From the NCBI GenBank assembly GCA_011033025.1, contig WFMF01000052.1:1-64000 (forward strand): a stretch of 64,000 nucleotides of DNA. Direction: 5' to 3'. The notes under the pieces are model-generated. The model was not told the origin of the DNA. It did not search any database and saw nothing but the letters and a program-made list of their open reading frames with translations. How positions within the stretch are numbered: the first letter of the stretch is position 1; each line of letters opens with the position of its first letter. The DNA comes from Beroe forskalii (Eukaryota > Ctenophora > Nuda > Beroida > Beroidae). Made by a program: the position numbers and the translations under genes. Positions 1-13,993 of this stretch are shown one piece after another.

Positions 1-2965
1 CCCTTTATTTGAATAATAATGCAAATGTAAAAAAGTGGTTACAGTTTCACCTAGTTAAAAGAATTCCACCTAGCTTAAAGGCAATGCAATATATGCCATT
101 GATATTTCAGCTCTCAGGGATACACGTGTTTAGCAATGTTTCATGAAATGTTTTGTGAATTGTGAAATTTGTCATGAAACATTTCAATTATATTTCATGA
201 AACATTTCGATGGGAAATAACGAAAATTTTTCCCAAGGCAAAGGGCAGACAACGGTTGACGGCAGCATTCTTAAAATATTTATACGAAAGTGCGCGGCTG
301 TGATTGACGAAAGGCCTAAAAAGGACACGCGGATTTCCCAGCACGCTTCAATTTTTGAAAAATTTCCCGTCAAGGCGTAAAAAGAAAAACTTTTGGCCCT
401 TTCGAGCCCTTTTCAATCGAGGGGACGTAACAAGGGGGTGACTTTACCCGGGGCGCGAAATTAGCAAAAAGGGCTCCATCTAGTAACTAAGTAACCAGAG
501 CCCCCTTTTGTGCGCGGCGCGCGCCGACGCGCCGTCGCTTTACTCCTTAAAAGTGGATGCTTTTCCGTTCGGTGTGAGCATCTTGTTCGTCCGCGTCAGA
601 CGTTGTCTGAATCCCTCGCCTTCGGTGGACGCGCCGCCTGCCCGCCGAAGGGCCCGGGGTCGGACAACGTCTTACAAAAATTTCATTTACGATTTTTTGG
701 TCACCCTCAATGTCAGAAAATATGAACTTCATTAATAACATTGTAATAATAATCGTGGACGTTTTGGTTACCCTCGATTTGAAAGAATATTTTTATTTCA
801 TTATAATAATAATCGTGGAAGAATACACCTAGATCATAGATTTTATTTCATTACAATCAACTATGTGATATGGAAATCAAAATTGCAATTTGTTTATCTT
901 TGAAGGACTTTGAAGGCCTGTGTGAAATGTAAATTAAGTACTTTAAATTATTGACAAAATTTTTTCGAGATTGGGTTGAATATTCGAGTTGATATCATGT
1001 AAAAATTTTTCTATTTCTATTTCTATTTACAATTGGGTGTGGGCAGGTCCTCTCATCATTAGGATAGGTTTCAAGATGGGAACTTGCCACTTGGTTCTTC
1101 CCAGTCCTACCAAGAACAAAGCCTGTCCTGTCATTCTCAAGCGAACCACCAGACCATGCACAAACTCTATCCAGTAGCATGCTCACAGAGTACAAGGTTA
1201 AGAGGGAATCATCACTCTTTTTCTCTTATTACCACCGGGAATCAGGTAGTTAATCTTTGGAAGTTTGGAGGGGCACCCCCCAACCAATTGTTACTCGAAA
1301 GAGTATCACCACCTGGCACCTAGGTAAGGGGTTGCTAGCAGGTCTAGTAGTGCAACAAGGTGGGTCCCAGTAGAAATCTCTGTGGAATTGAGAGTTGCCA
1401 TCCATCCCCCCAAGGGGATGTGGTGGTCTGTTGGATATTGCACCAAACAAAAAAGTCCTCTCATATTAAAGTAAAGATAGCTTCCAATTCCAGCTGTATC
1501 TTTCAATTTAATTCTAAATTCTTTATCAGGGCATTACTCTCAATGGTTTTTCGAAAATTTTACTTCTATCCAACAGCATATGACAGGAATCAAAGGATTC
1601 TAGGGTAATCAAGCAAGTTCATATGCAAGCCACAATTCAATAACTTTGGGGAAGTCAGTGCTCTTGCCACATGATGTCACAGTAGTGGTAGTCATGCTTC
1701 TACTACTCATGCCCATTTTCTACCACTATTAGAGCTAACTTTACCCTCTCACCAACCCATAAGATTATAAAAATCACCTTAAATCTACAAAGCCATCTGA
1801 AGTCATGCAAAACACAGAGACTTGTATCATGGGCACAATGAGGGTGTGCACTCTTGAGTAGCTGAAATTGTATGACTGCCTAAATATCCCTGCCTGTGAA
1901 GTCATATCCTATTGTTTATCATTTGTAAATTACATTTTTAGTTGAAACTTGCTCTTTGGTCTCTGTATGTACTCTAAGCATCAAGAAATTAAGTAACACA
2001 CTTAGTGAAGAGAAGTAGAGGACAGGTGGATGGATCCGGGTTATTTGTGTCCTTTTACGTTGCACATTAATAAATTAATGAGAAGTGGCATGCATCCTGA
2101 TCCAATACTCCATCTTGAGAGATGCTTCTCCTGAAAATCAGGGTTAAAACATATTTTTTAGTTGATTCATTATTTTGAATAGCATGGTATGCTTTACCAT
2201 GAGGATAATAGTTTAGTATTTATTGTTCATTGGGTCCACAATAAGGAGCAGGTTATACTGTGTGTATAAATAAGTAGAATTATTAATTAACTAGCAGGCC
2301 CAATGGGCATGCTAATACATAGCTCATTTGGCGGCACTATGCACCACCTCATTCACAAACTTCGGCCAATGCAATTCACAACACATCAAATAATTTTAAA
2401 TCGGAACTGATCCAGAAAAAAGTACAGATTGGACTTTATGAGTTTCATACCGAGAATTGAGTCACATGCCTGATTTAATGATTCATCATTGTTTTTAATT
2501 TCCCTGTTGAATCACGCTTTTCACTGCATCAAAAAATACAATCAGTTCTAAAATTATGAAAAACAACACAATTGAAACACCATTACACAGAAATGATTGC
2601 ACACGCAAATCCTAGTTGCACATTTTGCCATAGCAACACATGCACTTCTTACAAAACTGCACATGGGCGTGCAAAAGTGACCTTGAGCTTTGGTGCGGTT
2701 GGCTCAAGCAAGCTGTATGTTTGTCTGGCATTACACCAGTAACAAGCCAATGCTATGATAGGTTGCTTTCATGGAAGCCAAAACACACAGAGGGCACCCA
2801 GCCACATCTCCTTGCCAACTTCGAGCAAAGAGATGTTGCTGGGTGACGTGGGCCCAAGTGAATGGCAGTGTCTTTCCATTTGAAAGCATTATATCCATAC
2901 ATACTGATGTAATAAGGGTTCACTAATTGTACCAATAGCTGGTTCTAATCAAGTTGTTTTGCAGA
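1..2965. other. Repeat-rich stretch without a recognised gene
   Basis: No convincing exon is visible before the Rab-like start codon. Bases 135-215 contain three imperfect copies of catgaaacattt. Bases 505-660 form an isolated GC- and CpG-rich patch in AT-rich surroundings. Bases 1555-1610 share a sequence (ttctatccaacagcatatga and following) with copies near 41540 and 57670, the tail of a SINE-like family. Bases 2285-2645 look like a reversed Helitron-like element. The small open frames here show no domain I recognise. An upstream non-coding exon of the Rab-like gene may lie here, because that gene's first coding exon begins just after a splice acceptor. Confidence 0.5.
2285..2645 (-). mobile_element. 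Helitron-like copy, reverse orientation
   Basis: actagcaggcccaatgggca at the left edge is the reverse complement of the hairpin end seen at 56397 and 57533. tgccatagcaacacatgcac at the right edge matches the internal gttgctatgg...gcacgtgca region of those copies. Confidence 0.5.
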
Positions 2966-4077
2966 ATGTCAAAAACGGAATATGACTATCAGCTGCGAAT
3001 TGTTTTGTCTGGTGAGACTGGTGTTGGAAAGACATGTTTACTTAATCAACTATGTAACAAAGAATTTATAATACCTCCTCTTACTGTTGGGGTTGATCAG
3101 AAGTTCCACAGTCTTCAGTTCCAGGATATGAAGATTAAGTTACAGATCATTGATACTGCTGGGAACCATAGATTTCGTGGAATGACTAAGTAAGTCTATT
3201 ATTATCACTTCTATTCAGCTATTAACATGTTTGTTTCTCTAATATGAATAATATGATGATTTTCCCTAAATAATTCACATGTAAAATGCATGTCTCAATG
3301 CAGTACATGAAACCAGATGAAACTAGGTTCATATTGTGTAATTTGAGCTAACCCATATTACCTCAGATCATATTACAAGGGCATAGCAGCTGCAATCATA
3401 GTGTACGATGTGACACAGCGGAGCACGTTCAAAGAGGTGGAATCCTGGTTGCAGGACTGCTTACTGCAGTGCGAACCAAACACCACTACGGTGCTCATAG
3501 GCAACAAGTGTGACATAGCTGAGAAGAGACAGGTTCCTACTGAGGTTAGTGGCTTCTTACTGACTTACTGAGATTTCTGTGCCACTATTTTAGCTTCATC
3601 TGTGTAAATTGGTGGATATATAATTGACTGTCTGTAAACTGACTGATGGCTCGTAGTTTGTTCTAGTACTGAGGATTTACTAGAGGAGGCTTTTCCGGCA
3701 GAAAGCTCTCTGCTACTGTACCAGAGTATGCTATATACATTTCGCTACGACCGTTGTGGCGCTGTGAAATCTATGTACACTTTACTCTGTACAATGTGTG
3801 TCCAGTGTTTGTCTGTTTGTACCAGAAACTACACCCCCACTCTTCTTTACAGGAAGGTGCAGAGTACGCGCGTCGTAACAAAATGATATTCTTCGAGTGC
3901 AGTGCGCACCACCACGCGGACATAGTGTCCGTTATCAACGTTATCGTGGAGCACGTGTACTGCACTCTCATGGCGGGTAACACCTCTCTCAGCGATGACA
4001 CGGGAATCAGGAACAGTGCCATGGCACCCAGTCTCACTCTAGAGCAGGAAACGGACTGTACTGTGCACTCGGACTGA
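2966..4077 (+). CDS. Divergent Rab-like small GTPase, three exons
   Basis: Exons at 2966-3189, 3367-3544 and 3853-4077 join in phase into a 208-residue Ras-superfamily GTPase. All have GT-AG borders. The start chosen is the ATG at 2966, two bases after a TTTTGCAG acceptor, which implies an upstream 5' non-coding exon. The P-loop GETGVGKT, the switch-I threonine in TVGVDQ, the G3 motif DTAGN, the G4 motif NKCD and the G5-like ECSAH are all present. The order and spacing, and SYYKG after switch II, are those of Rab proteins. Two features are odd. The usual catalytic glutamine of DTAGQ is asparagine. The C terminus ends DCTVHSD and lacks the paired cysteines used for geranylgeranylation. It may therefore hydrolyse GTP slowly and be soluble or differently anchored; that is inference. 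It lies 7.3 kb upstream of Rab2 on the same strand but is not a close copy, since intron positions and sequence differ. I cannot assign a named Rab subfamily. Confidence 0.85.
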
Positions 4078-4084
4078 GGAGGGA

Positions 4085-4285
4085 GCAATGTACATCGTAT
4101 ACAGTGTACAATGTACATCGTATACACTGTACAGTGTATACAATGTTCATTGTGCGGGGTATACACTGTACAATTGACATTGTACAATATTCAATCTTTC
4201 ATTGTACAAAGTATACAATGTGCTATGTTGTGGGTATACGTTGTACATGATGTACACTATAAATTGTATAATATGATATGTATAT
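4085..4285. repeat. TGTACA-rich degenerate repeat after the Rab-like gene
   Basis: Immediately after the stop codon come many copies of palindromic tgtaca and gtatac words (for example cgtatacagtgtacaatgta), spaced about 10-20 bases apart. It probably lies in the 3' untranslated region and could fold. The open frame that runs across it on the other strand is an artefact of this repeat. Confidence 0.6.
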
Positions 4286-6218
4286 AACATACGCGTCAGG
4301 GAGACGTGGTCCAACGAGAGGAGGAGAATCAGTCGAAGAGTGAGATGTGCAGCCGAGTGTTTAGTTCTGAAATGCTGTTCATTTTCCAGTAAATGTTAAG
4401 TAGTATGAAAGTAAGCTTGTCACAGTATAGGTACACTGTACAGTACAGCAAACTGAACACGGAACTGTGTTTGCAGCGCACGGTATTATGCCACACCCAT
4501 ACTCACATACAAAGTGTACTGTAAGCGCCATTATATTCTAACAGTTCAGAGGCTTATTGTGCTTAGAACATAAGATGTACTGACTATTGGTGCTAGACTC
4601 TGGATTCTGTATGCTGTATACCTCGTACATCAAACAGGGCACGCACTGTACACAAATCACAATACACGAGTCTGCTCAAGGCACACAATTGAGATAATAC
4701 CGTGTACATCCTTTTAATTAGTTACATTGGTAGTTACATGCCTTTGCACATGTTACCGTTTCCCATGATAACACGCGTGTGGTTAAGAGTATTGAGAAAC
4801 CATATCGTAATTACTTGCCGCCTTGGGTGTCGCTCTGTACAATTAGCCGGACCAGCGTCATCCAATTAACCGTGCTAAACCAAGGCAATTCCGTCACTCA
4901 CCACCGTGTATAATACGTACAGAGTCTCCTTCATTACCATTATCATTATCATTAGTGTACCTCTACAGATGGAAGTGAGAGCGGTGTACCACCACCTGTC
5001 CAATTATTGTGCGGGGACCTCATTATCGCATGGGTGTCACACTGAGTCAGTGTGTTGAGGGCTGTACTGTCTTCACTCCCCAGTTTCTTGTGTGTTCTAG
5101 TTCTATTCATAGGTATATGGACAAAAAGTATTCCTGAAGTTTGAATTTATTAGAGTAGGACTTTACCCTCCGTTTATTCTTTATTTCATGAAGAACTGAA
5201 GAAGTGGCAAGCTATAACCAGTGGAAACCCGAATTATCATTTAGATGTACCTATAATATCATATAGGTCCAATGAATCGTGATGATTTGCTCTCGTTACA
5301 TTTGCGAGTTGTGACTGAGAATTTTCTAAATTGTGAATACTGACATATTGTTTTGAGAAAAGCGTCCACCAACGGGGACAAAATATGTTGCAATGAGTGC
5401 CTTATATATTGATTTAATTGGGTTAATTAGTCTGTAAGTTATATAAATGTATTTGGGTTTAATTATTATCTTACCTATCTAACATTGTGAACTTGAAAGT
5501 GAGTACTGGATAAAGGATCGTTGTTCAGCTCACATTCATCAGTTAAGATTATGTTATGAGTGCCTTTCTTACTTAGCCTTAAATATTATTATCTTTCCTT
5601 TAAATCTAGTTATTATCAAGTTATTATTCAAACTTGGCTGTTAATGAGTTGATAAGAGACTGTTTGAGTCAAAATAATTTAAATTAGGTGATTAGTGAAG
5701 TTGTGTGTAATCTAATGGAATTGTCATGTAAGGACCTGTTTTTGGATTCATAAGAAAATTTGAATGCGCAGACCATAATATGAAGTTGACATTTGAAGTC
5801 CATCAAACTCAGCAATTAAGCAATGAAAGAAATAATTTTAAACTTTTAAAGCTTCAATTCAGGCTTGCGATTTTGTATCATTACCAATTTTACTTCAAAC
5901 GACATGTAAGGGCTGAGCAATCTTTTTTCTGAATGCTAATGGCTATTCCAGGTATCAAAAGGCTTAATAGGCATATCATGAACTTAATGATCAACCACAC
6001 CAAGAAAATTTACTTGAGTTCGTTCCACGTTACTGACCCCCTTCTATTTGAACCTTACATTGTGTATCATGTAGTATCTAACGTAACTTTGGGTTGAAAA
6101 CTTTGTAGTTCTAAAATATTATTTATTGTTTTAATTTGTGGTTTGATACTGTTTTATAATCAGGATTGTCAGAAAACATTCAGATTGTATATAATTAACT
6201 GTCCCCGCAAATATCTAG

Positions 6219-6584
6219 ATGGGATCGTTCACAAATCAAAGTAACAAGACAAAGTGGCCATCAGATTCTTCTGGAGGTTCTTGCTGATGAGTTTCATCAC
6301 TCGATGCACTTGTCACAAGTGATTGTGGCAATAAAATTATTTCACGCAGATTTATCGAACTATCGCCAGATCTACTTAGCCTTCTGACGACAAGCCAAAT
6401 TATCATACTCGACTGATACTCGTGCAGGAAATTCTTTTTCATGTCCCAATTTTACGCACTGAATTTCTGTAAATAGCCATGAAGTTCAACTGTGAAACCT
6501 ATTAACTTGGTTATAGATGAGGTTGGGGGCTGATGATAAGTCGAAAAACTGTAGGTAGCCTATAATATGTGAACGACCCCCATC
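6219..6584. mobile_element. MITE-like element, GGGATCGTTCACA family, copy 1
   Basis: The left end reads gatgggatcgttcaca and the right end tgtgaacgacccccatc, forming inverted termini about 365 bases apart. The same termini recur at 16142-16463, 18363-18515 and 47826-47995, each with different internal sequence. No coding capacity is seen. This copy is more diverged than the one at 47826. Confidence 0.5.
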
Positions 6585-8519
6585 ATACTTGAAGTTACAG
6601 TTCATGTAGGATTCTTACTGAGTGTAATAATTGAGTTATCGAATATTAAGTGGATCATAATATTGTTATTTGTTATCAAGAACATACTTATTATACTATT
6701 AAGGAAGTTAGTTAGTTACCGTACCTGAACTCACTTAAGAACTGCATCACGTAATTGGTACGCAATTAGAGATGTCCGCACTTAATTAGTGGGGGTTTCA
6801 AATGGAACAAAATATCACAATTTCAATCAGTGCGCACTATATTATTAAGTAATAAGGTGTCGCAGTTCTTAATTAAGTGTACTAAGATACTTCTCTTATT
6901 ACGAGTTAGGGTTGGGATTTGGCGAGCAAAAGGCAGGTTAAACTGTCGAAGTCAGATCTGCTATGTAGCTTTTTTAGTTTCAATGTTTCATGAATTTGAA
7001 AACAAAATAATGAGAAATCGATTGTGATGAATGATCTTTATAATTAGGTTAATTGATTCTGGTGCATGACTGTTTAATTGATTAATCCCCTTTGTAATAA
7101 TTGCTATTAGGAACGCTTTATTTTCAGAAGTGGACATTTGATATTGTTATCATGAGTAAAACATGATATACATGAATCATGGTGTTATGATCAATATTTT
7201 ATTAAATTGTATCAATGCTCTTTCAATAAATTTCAGAGTACCTTCGTTTAATTGAAATTCTTAAATCGACCGATTTCATATTTCAAACAACTGCTGCAAG
7301 AATCTGAGTTTGCTTTCCATTAACCTTGAATATGTTCGACAACCTTTTTTGAATAATTTCAATATAATAACTTCTATCAACTACTGTACGAAAATTTACC
7401 TATTTTTTACAACAGTGGTAACTGAAGTTTTTGTTTTAACCGATGAATTTAACCTTACCGTTTACCTTTCAGGATAGCATGTTTTGTCTCCAGAGTTTGA
7501 TACTTGGTATGTACGAAATGTCTTCCCACAATATTACAAGAAATACAAGCGACCACTTTATCAAAAGTATCTAGTAAAGAAGTTCTGTAAGTTTTGAAAC
7601 CTAGTGAGTCGATATAACGCGTGTACAGTAGGTAATACGGCATGAAGTATGAGCTGTAATGTGCTGGTGAGCTTGTGATTTCTTAGTTCTCGCAAAACGG
7701 CATCCTATTGAGTCGGGAACCCCGTTGTTTCAAGTCAGCGTGACTCACTGGTAGGCGATTTCTGAAAAAACCCAGAATTTTACGAATATTTTCCGGTTGC
7801 CCATGTGACATGTAGTACGCCTTAAGACTTTAAGAGCTCAAGAGGCGCTCCTATGCGAGAAGATCCCACAATGGGTGAAGTTGATTAGGATGTACCTACT
7901 ACTCAAATCACAACGCCATGTACTAATTCAGTGGTTTGGTGTGTATAATTACCAAGTGAATCCACAGCAGCATCGTATTTCACTTTAAATCAGTGACTTA
8001 TTACCGACTTATCACGTATTTACGTATTCAACATTGTAACACTGGTAAATATTTGATGTACCCAAATACTCAAATAGAATCTGATTACCCCCCTTCATTT
8101 GGTGAGAGGGGGAATTTGCTATAAATTTGTACTGTAGTTGTCTTGAGTTCTCTTCATTCTACTGTTTCTACTCTATATACGTGTATATCCACATATTCGT
8201 TATAATAATATTTCAACTATACCCGAATACCTGCTGGTATTAGACTAAACCTACCCTCCCGATATAGTTCATTGGAGGTGTAAATGTTTGTTGAAATAGT
8301 ACTCAGCTCTGAATACTTGCTTCGTAAGCTGTACATATCAGAATAGCGCTGTGTATTCGCACTGTGTCCATGGGTAGGAGATGAAATCATTAGCTTCAAT
8401 ACAAGATGTAGTAGCTCACATGGAATCACTTATCATTAGCTCTAATGATGTACTCGAAATCAAGTACATTCAACGTACCATTAGGCATGGTCTATCGAAA
8501 TGAATATCAGCTTATTGTT

Positions 8520-8871
8520 CTTTATTTAACCGGCCTTTTTTAATAATGGCTCATTTTCAACCCATCTTACCGGCCCTTTGGACAAAAAATTTTCATGCAG
8601 TAGCCAAACCAAGGATTTTCTGCTCAAAATTAACCATTAAAGCCAATTCATACTCAGCAAATTACATCAAAAAGCCAAATCTGGGCCCAATTCCTACCAT
8701 GATTCAGGTCATTATCTGAGTAATATAAACATATGCCTAATTGAATTATCCGGTCTCACCTTAATAACAACCTTTTTTATCCCGACAAAAATCTGAAAGT
8801 TGTTTTTTCCTTATGGGTTATGGGATCCCATGAAGTTATGGGCCGGTCAAATAAGGGCCGGTTAAATAAGG
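8520..8871. mobile_element. Non-autonomous element with CCGGCC inverted ends
   Basis: Left terminus ctttatttaaccggcc and right terminus ggccggttaaataagg are perfect inverted repeats except at one outer base. The element is about 350 bases, AT-rich inside and without coding capacity. A much shorter relative with the same ends is at 44253-44318. The repeated ggccggt words near the right end suggest a small internal duplication. Confidence 0.65.
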
Positions 8872-10189
8872 GCCAATAGTTGAGATGTAATATTGCGCAT
8901 GTACTTTGATATGTGTACAATACCTTACAATACCTTACATGATAACGCAATGTACTCTTATACAATGTACACTGCAGTAGCAATGGCCAGTGAATATGAA
9001 GTTCAGTTTCTAATCAAGTGGGATGAAAATAATTTGTAGTGAACATTGACGTCACAAAAGGAGAAATAACGTCATGGCACCCATATATTTTGTAGAATGG
9101 AGTCCAGACCTTTCTAAAAACTTTTAGAAAATGTACCAACTGCAATGAGTGCGTCATCAAATGACTTTATTACTTCTGACTTAACTTGGAATTAAGTTAC
9201 ATCATCGAATGCTCTTCATATCTTTATCAGGTTTCTCCTTCGTTTCTGGAATGATATATTAGATGTTGAAATGATATATTGAAGTCACGCCTTAAAATGA
9301 TATTCAGATCAAGACAAATAGCTGTTCTCCACACTAGCATGTGGGCACTTGCCTTTTATAAGACCTTCCAATCTATTGCTACGTGATAGCTCCTAGACAA
9401 ATTAAATGTAGCGTGCTAAAGTTTCAGATTTATGGTTTCAGCTGTGGAATAGTCGAATGCTGTCTGTCATAGTGTAATACTTCAAAAGTGTAATACTTAA
9501 ATTCAGTGTAACTCTTAAATAATAGGTACTTGTTTATAATATAGTATTCAGGTTAGGCTCGTGTATCGTCCTGAAATAAGGTTAAAAGGTGACGAATTTC
9601 CAAGGTATCAATATGACAGGTTCTAATATTCGGAAGGCAATATCTTGAAGATATGATGCTAAAAGTTCAAAGCTATTAAAACTTGCAGACGACATTTTAT
9701 AGCGTCTAGTCACTAGCGTGGGCGTGTCAGGCTTAGTCAAAGTGAACGCATTCCTCCACCCATCATTATTGTTCAATTTCTTAATGGGACCTTTTATTTT
9801 ATACACCTGCAACCATTAGCAGTAGTAAATCAGCTCTTGCGGTTTCTAAAAGGGATAATTGCTGTAGTATGAGCAATGTTGTGAAGTGGGACAAATCTGC
9901 AACATTAACTAACGACTAGCAAGCAATGTACAAACTTGTGGTGCGGGATAGAAGTTTGATCAGCGTGCTTAACAACGTTTCGCGGCGCGCGCGCATAGAT
10001 GCGCGTTATCTTACGTATTGGCCAATGATAGCGGGAAATTGCTGCAAGAGTCAATTTGATCAAAATTGATGACTTGAGCCGCTGTCTGTGACGAATTGCT
10101 CACGCCTCAGCCCTCATCAAAATAAGTAGTGACTATTGAAACTTGTCAAAAACTCCGAACCCAGCCAGGCAGTGCCGGAAGCACCCATG

Positions 10190-10333
10190 GACCCGAAACT
10201 TTCAGTCTATTCAATAGGCGACACTGCCTATTATAGGTACCGAAAGATTCAAGTTGATAGCCCCCTGCCAGCCCAGGCTGTTTTGTTGGTAAAGTTTGTC
10301 GACAAACGAAGCTTTGCCACGGTTTCCAAGTGA
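10190..10333 (+). CDS. Possible short ORF or first exon, unrecognised
   Basis: An ATG at 10190 opens 47 codons whose protein (MDPKLSVYSIGDTAYYRYRK onwards) has a globular-looking composition and balanced codon use, unlike the surrounding noise. It could be a beta-rich Tudor-like or chromo-like fragment, but I do not recognise a family. A GC-rich patch lies about 190 bases upstream, as at a promoter. A GTGATT that might serve as a donor overlaps the last codon. No partner exon was found downstream before Rab2. It may be a first exon, a gene relic or chance. Confidence 0.25.
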   Translation, partial: DPKLSVYSIGDTAYYRYRKIQVDSPLPAQAVLLVKFVDKRSFATVSK

Positions 10334-10599
10334 TTAATTATTCGCTAGTCTTAAGTGGTGTGAAACAGGAAGATGGTGTCACTGTATGGATGATTGCTCA
10401 AAATAGAAAAGTATGATGGGTCTCGGGAATTTAACTATTTAACATTTATTGAGTAGTCGGTACTTCAAGTTGTAGTGTCAAGGCGATTCTTTATAGGGTG
10501 GCCACCCAAAGAGTTGATCAAAAAGTTGTGATTCTTCTAGTAAGCATCGTCATCATGTTGTCAAGGCAGTAATCATTCCCAAAAAGTTGAATACCTACC

Positions 10600-11010
10600 T
10601 GAAGTTTGCGAGGCGGTGTCAAGGTGGTTCTCTGGTTCAGACTGTTTGTTGGTAGTAAGGTGTTGTCATGGTAGTTAGCAAGTCGGTGTCAAGTTTGCGA
10701 CAAGGTGTCAAAGTGATAAATGCCAAATGGTGTCAAGCTAGTAAGGTGGTGTCAAGGTTTGAAATGGAAGATGGTGTCAATGTGGTACGGTGGTGTCAAG
10801 GCAGAAAAGGTGGTGTCAGGGTAGTAAGGCGGTGTCAAGTACAAAGTGTTTGCCAGATCAAGGTTTAAAAGCAAATTTCACGGAAGTGAAGTGGTGTTAA
10901 GGTATTAAGGTGACGACAAGGTTGTGATGCGGTGTAGTAATAGGAAAGTGGTGTCAAGGTGGTAAAACGGTGTCAAAGTGAGGAGGTGGTAAAGCGGTGT
11001 CAAGTGATTA
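10600..11010. repeat. Degenerate GGTGGTGTCAAG tandem repeat
   Basis: About twenty diverged copies of a word near aaggtggtgtcaaggtag occur at irregular spacing of roughly 18-25 bases. One strand is G/T-rich throughout. It has the look of an old minisatellite. The open frame across it has no other support. Confidence 0.6.
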
Positions 11011-11357
11011 ATGTTTTTTAAAGGTAGAAAGCTATGGTAATATAGAAAAGCAATGTTTATCTGTCAAAAAGTGAAGCATGAGGTTAGGCGACAGGCGGTG
11101 TTCTGAATTTTGTGGGTGTTTGCAATTCAACAGGTTGCTGTAAGTACCAGAGCTACTGTGTAAATTCAGATTTCTGAAATTTTGTTTTTCCAAAACGTGA
11201 GGATAAAATGATGAGCTCATCATTTTACAATCCTACATACATAATATCTATCACAACCTCATCATTTCCAAAACATAGATACCTTCCCAAGTGATGAGCT
11301 CATTTCTGGATGGCCCTAATTCATGAACTCTATGCTGTTACGTTGTCCGTATGGTAA

Positions 11358-12820
<1,463 letters not shown>

Positions 12821-12970
12821 TATACCCGGGTCCTGTGAAAATAATTATACTAATAATTGGTTAATTTTATTTTGTTCCCCCATTATATTATTGATCTTAT
12901 TGCAGCAGGACTGATAATTTTCAATAATTTATGATATATTTGTGTTCAAGTCCATAAGTGTAAATTATAT

Positions 12971-13138
12971 ACGGTAAATACACACTTGGGTGTGTAATTA
13001 CCACATTAATTCCACGAGCTTGCGAGTGGAATTCATGCAATAAATGCACGAGCTTGCGAGTGCATTTATTGGAGTAATTGCACGAGCTTGCGAGTGCAAT
13101 TACGATGGTAATTACACACCCAAGTGTGTATTTACTGT
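12971..13138. mobile_element. Short foldback element with three internal hairpins
   Basis: Inverted arms of 33 bases (12971-13003 and 13106-13138, starting acggtaaatacacac) differ at one position. They are flanked by TA, as in Tc1/mariner-type MITEs. Between them are three consecutive smaller palindromes. Each is built around cacgagcttgcgagtg, with different AT-rich arms: aattc/gaatt, aataaatg/catttatt and aattg/caatt. The element lies 150 bases beyond the Rab2 stop codon and may be transcribed in its 3' untranslated region. Confidence 0.8.
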
Positions 13139-13439
13139 ATTATTACCCTGCCATATATGCAGCAATCAAAGGATACGGATTGAATAGAAACATAGCAACA
13201 TTTTAATATGAATGAACGTTTGTCGTATTCGAACTCAATAGTTTATGAACAATAGGTACACCATTTCATAATTGAAACATGCGAATATTTTGGACAAATT
13301 TGCCATTGATGAATTTGTAAAAGTCAATATCCCATCATCATCGTGTTGGGGTCAATTCAGCGAATAAGTTCAAAAGTCCAAATGATAGAACCTGCTGCGC
13401 CCAGCATTGATACAAACTGATAGTGTATGACGAAGTGTA

Positions 13440-13468
13440 ATTAGAATTAGAATTAGAATTAGAATTCA
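13440..13468. repeat. Hexanucleotide microsatellite (aattag)
   Basis: Four and a half perfect units of aattag occur in tandem. It is a short simple repeat in AT-rich DNA with no coding context. Confidence 0.8.
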
Positions 13469-13711
13469 CATGGTCAAATTACATTTGTAATGACAGACCC
13501 TATATAAAAGTTAGAAATCAAAAGTTAAAAATAAGAAATGGCCAAAGAAATACTTATAGATGACATGGCAACACTGGGAGGTAAACTCCTCAAATTTACT
13601 TGAAAGGGTACCCAATAAAAAACAAAAAGACCCGGACCTTCATGCACAAAAGTAAAAGGAGGAAATGGAAGCAGGAAAATGGAAAAGTTGATTGGCAGAA
13701 ACTTGCACAAG

Positions 13712-13993
13712 TTAACAATCTGAGTCCTGCTTAGGAAAGCGCAACTTAAGCATTCTGCTGATGACATTTGCAGTTTTCCTTACATTTTCTTTCTGAAAGA
13801 TAGGGTCCCATACTTCCTGTGAAATATTTTCCTGGATGGTGCTGTCAAGATCTTTTCTGATGTCTATATAGAGGGGGCAGTCTTTCAGGACATGAACCTC
13901 ATCTTCAACTATGGGGTTGTGTTCTCCAGGGAGCTCCATGATGTATTCCATGGCATTCATGTCAGTACAAGTAGGGCAGTGTATGTGTATGTA
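13712..13993 (-). pseudogene. Retroelement C-terminal fragment (CPxC...ECP-type)
   Basis: Reading leftward from about 13993, the translation contains CPTC, then IVEDEVHVLKDCPLY and a basic segment ending in ISRMLKLRFPKQ. The pattern is two cysteines, then an acidic VEDE, then hxxxCPxY. It is the usual end of non-LTR retrotransposon polyproteins after the reverse transcriptase. Only this C-terminal piece is present, with no reverse-transcriptase domain next to it. It is most likely a 5'-truncated insertion, though a fragment of a host gene remains possible. Confidence 0.45.

Noticed and set aside
3771..4187. 138-codon - strand ORF rich in VHCIRCTL-like repeats
   Set aside because: It is antisense to Rab-like exon 3 and continues into the TGTACA repeat.
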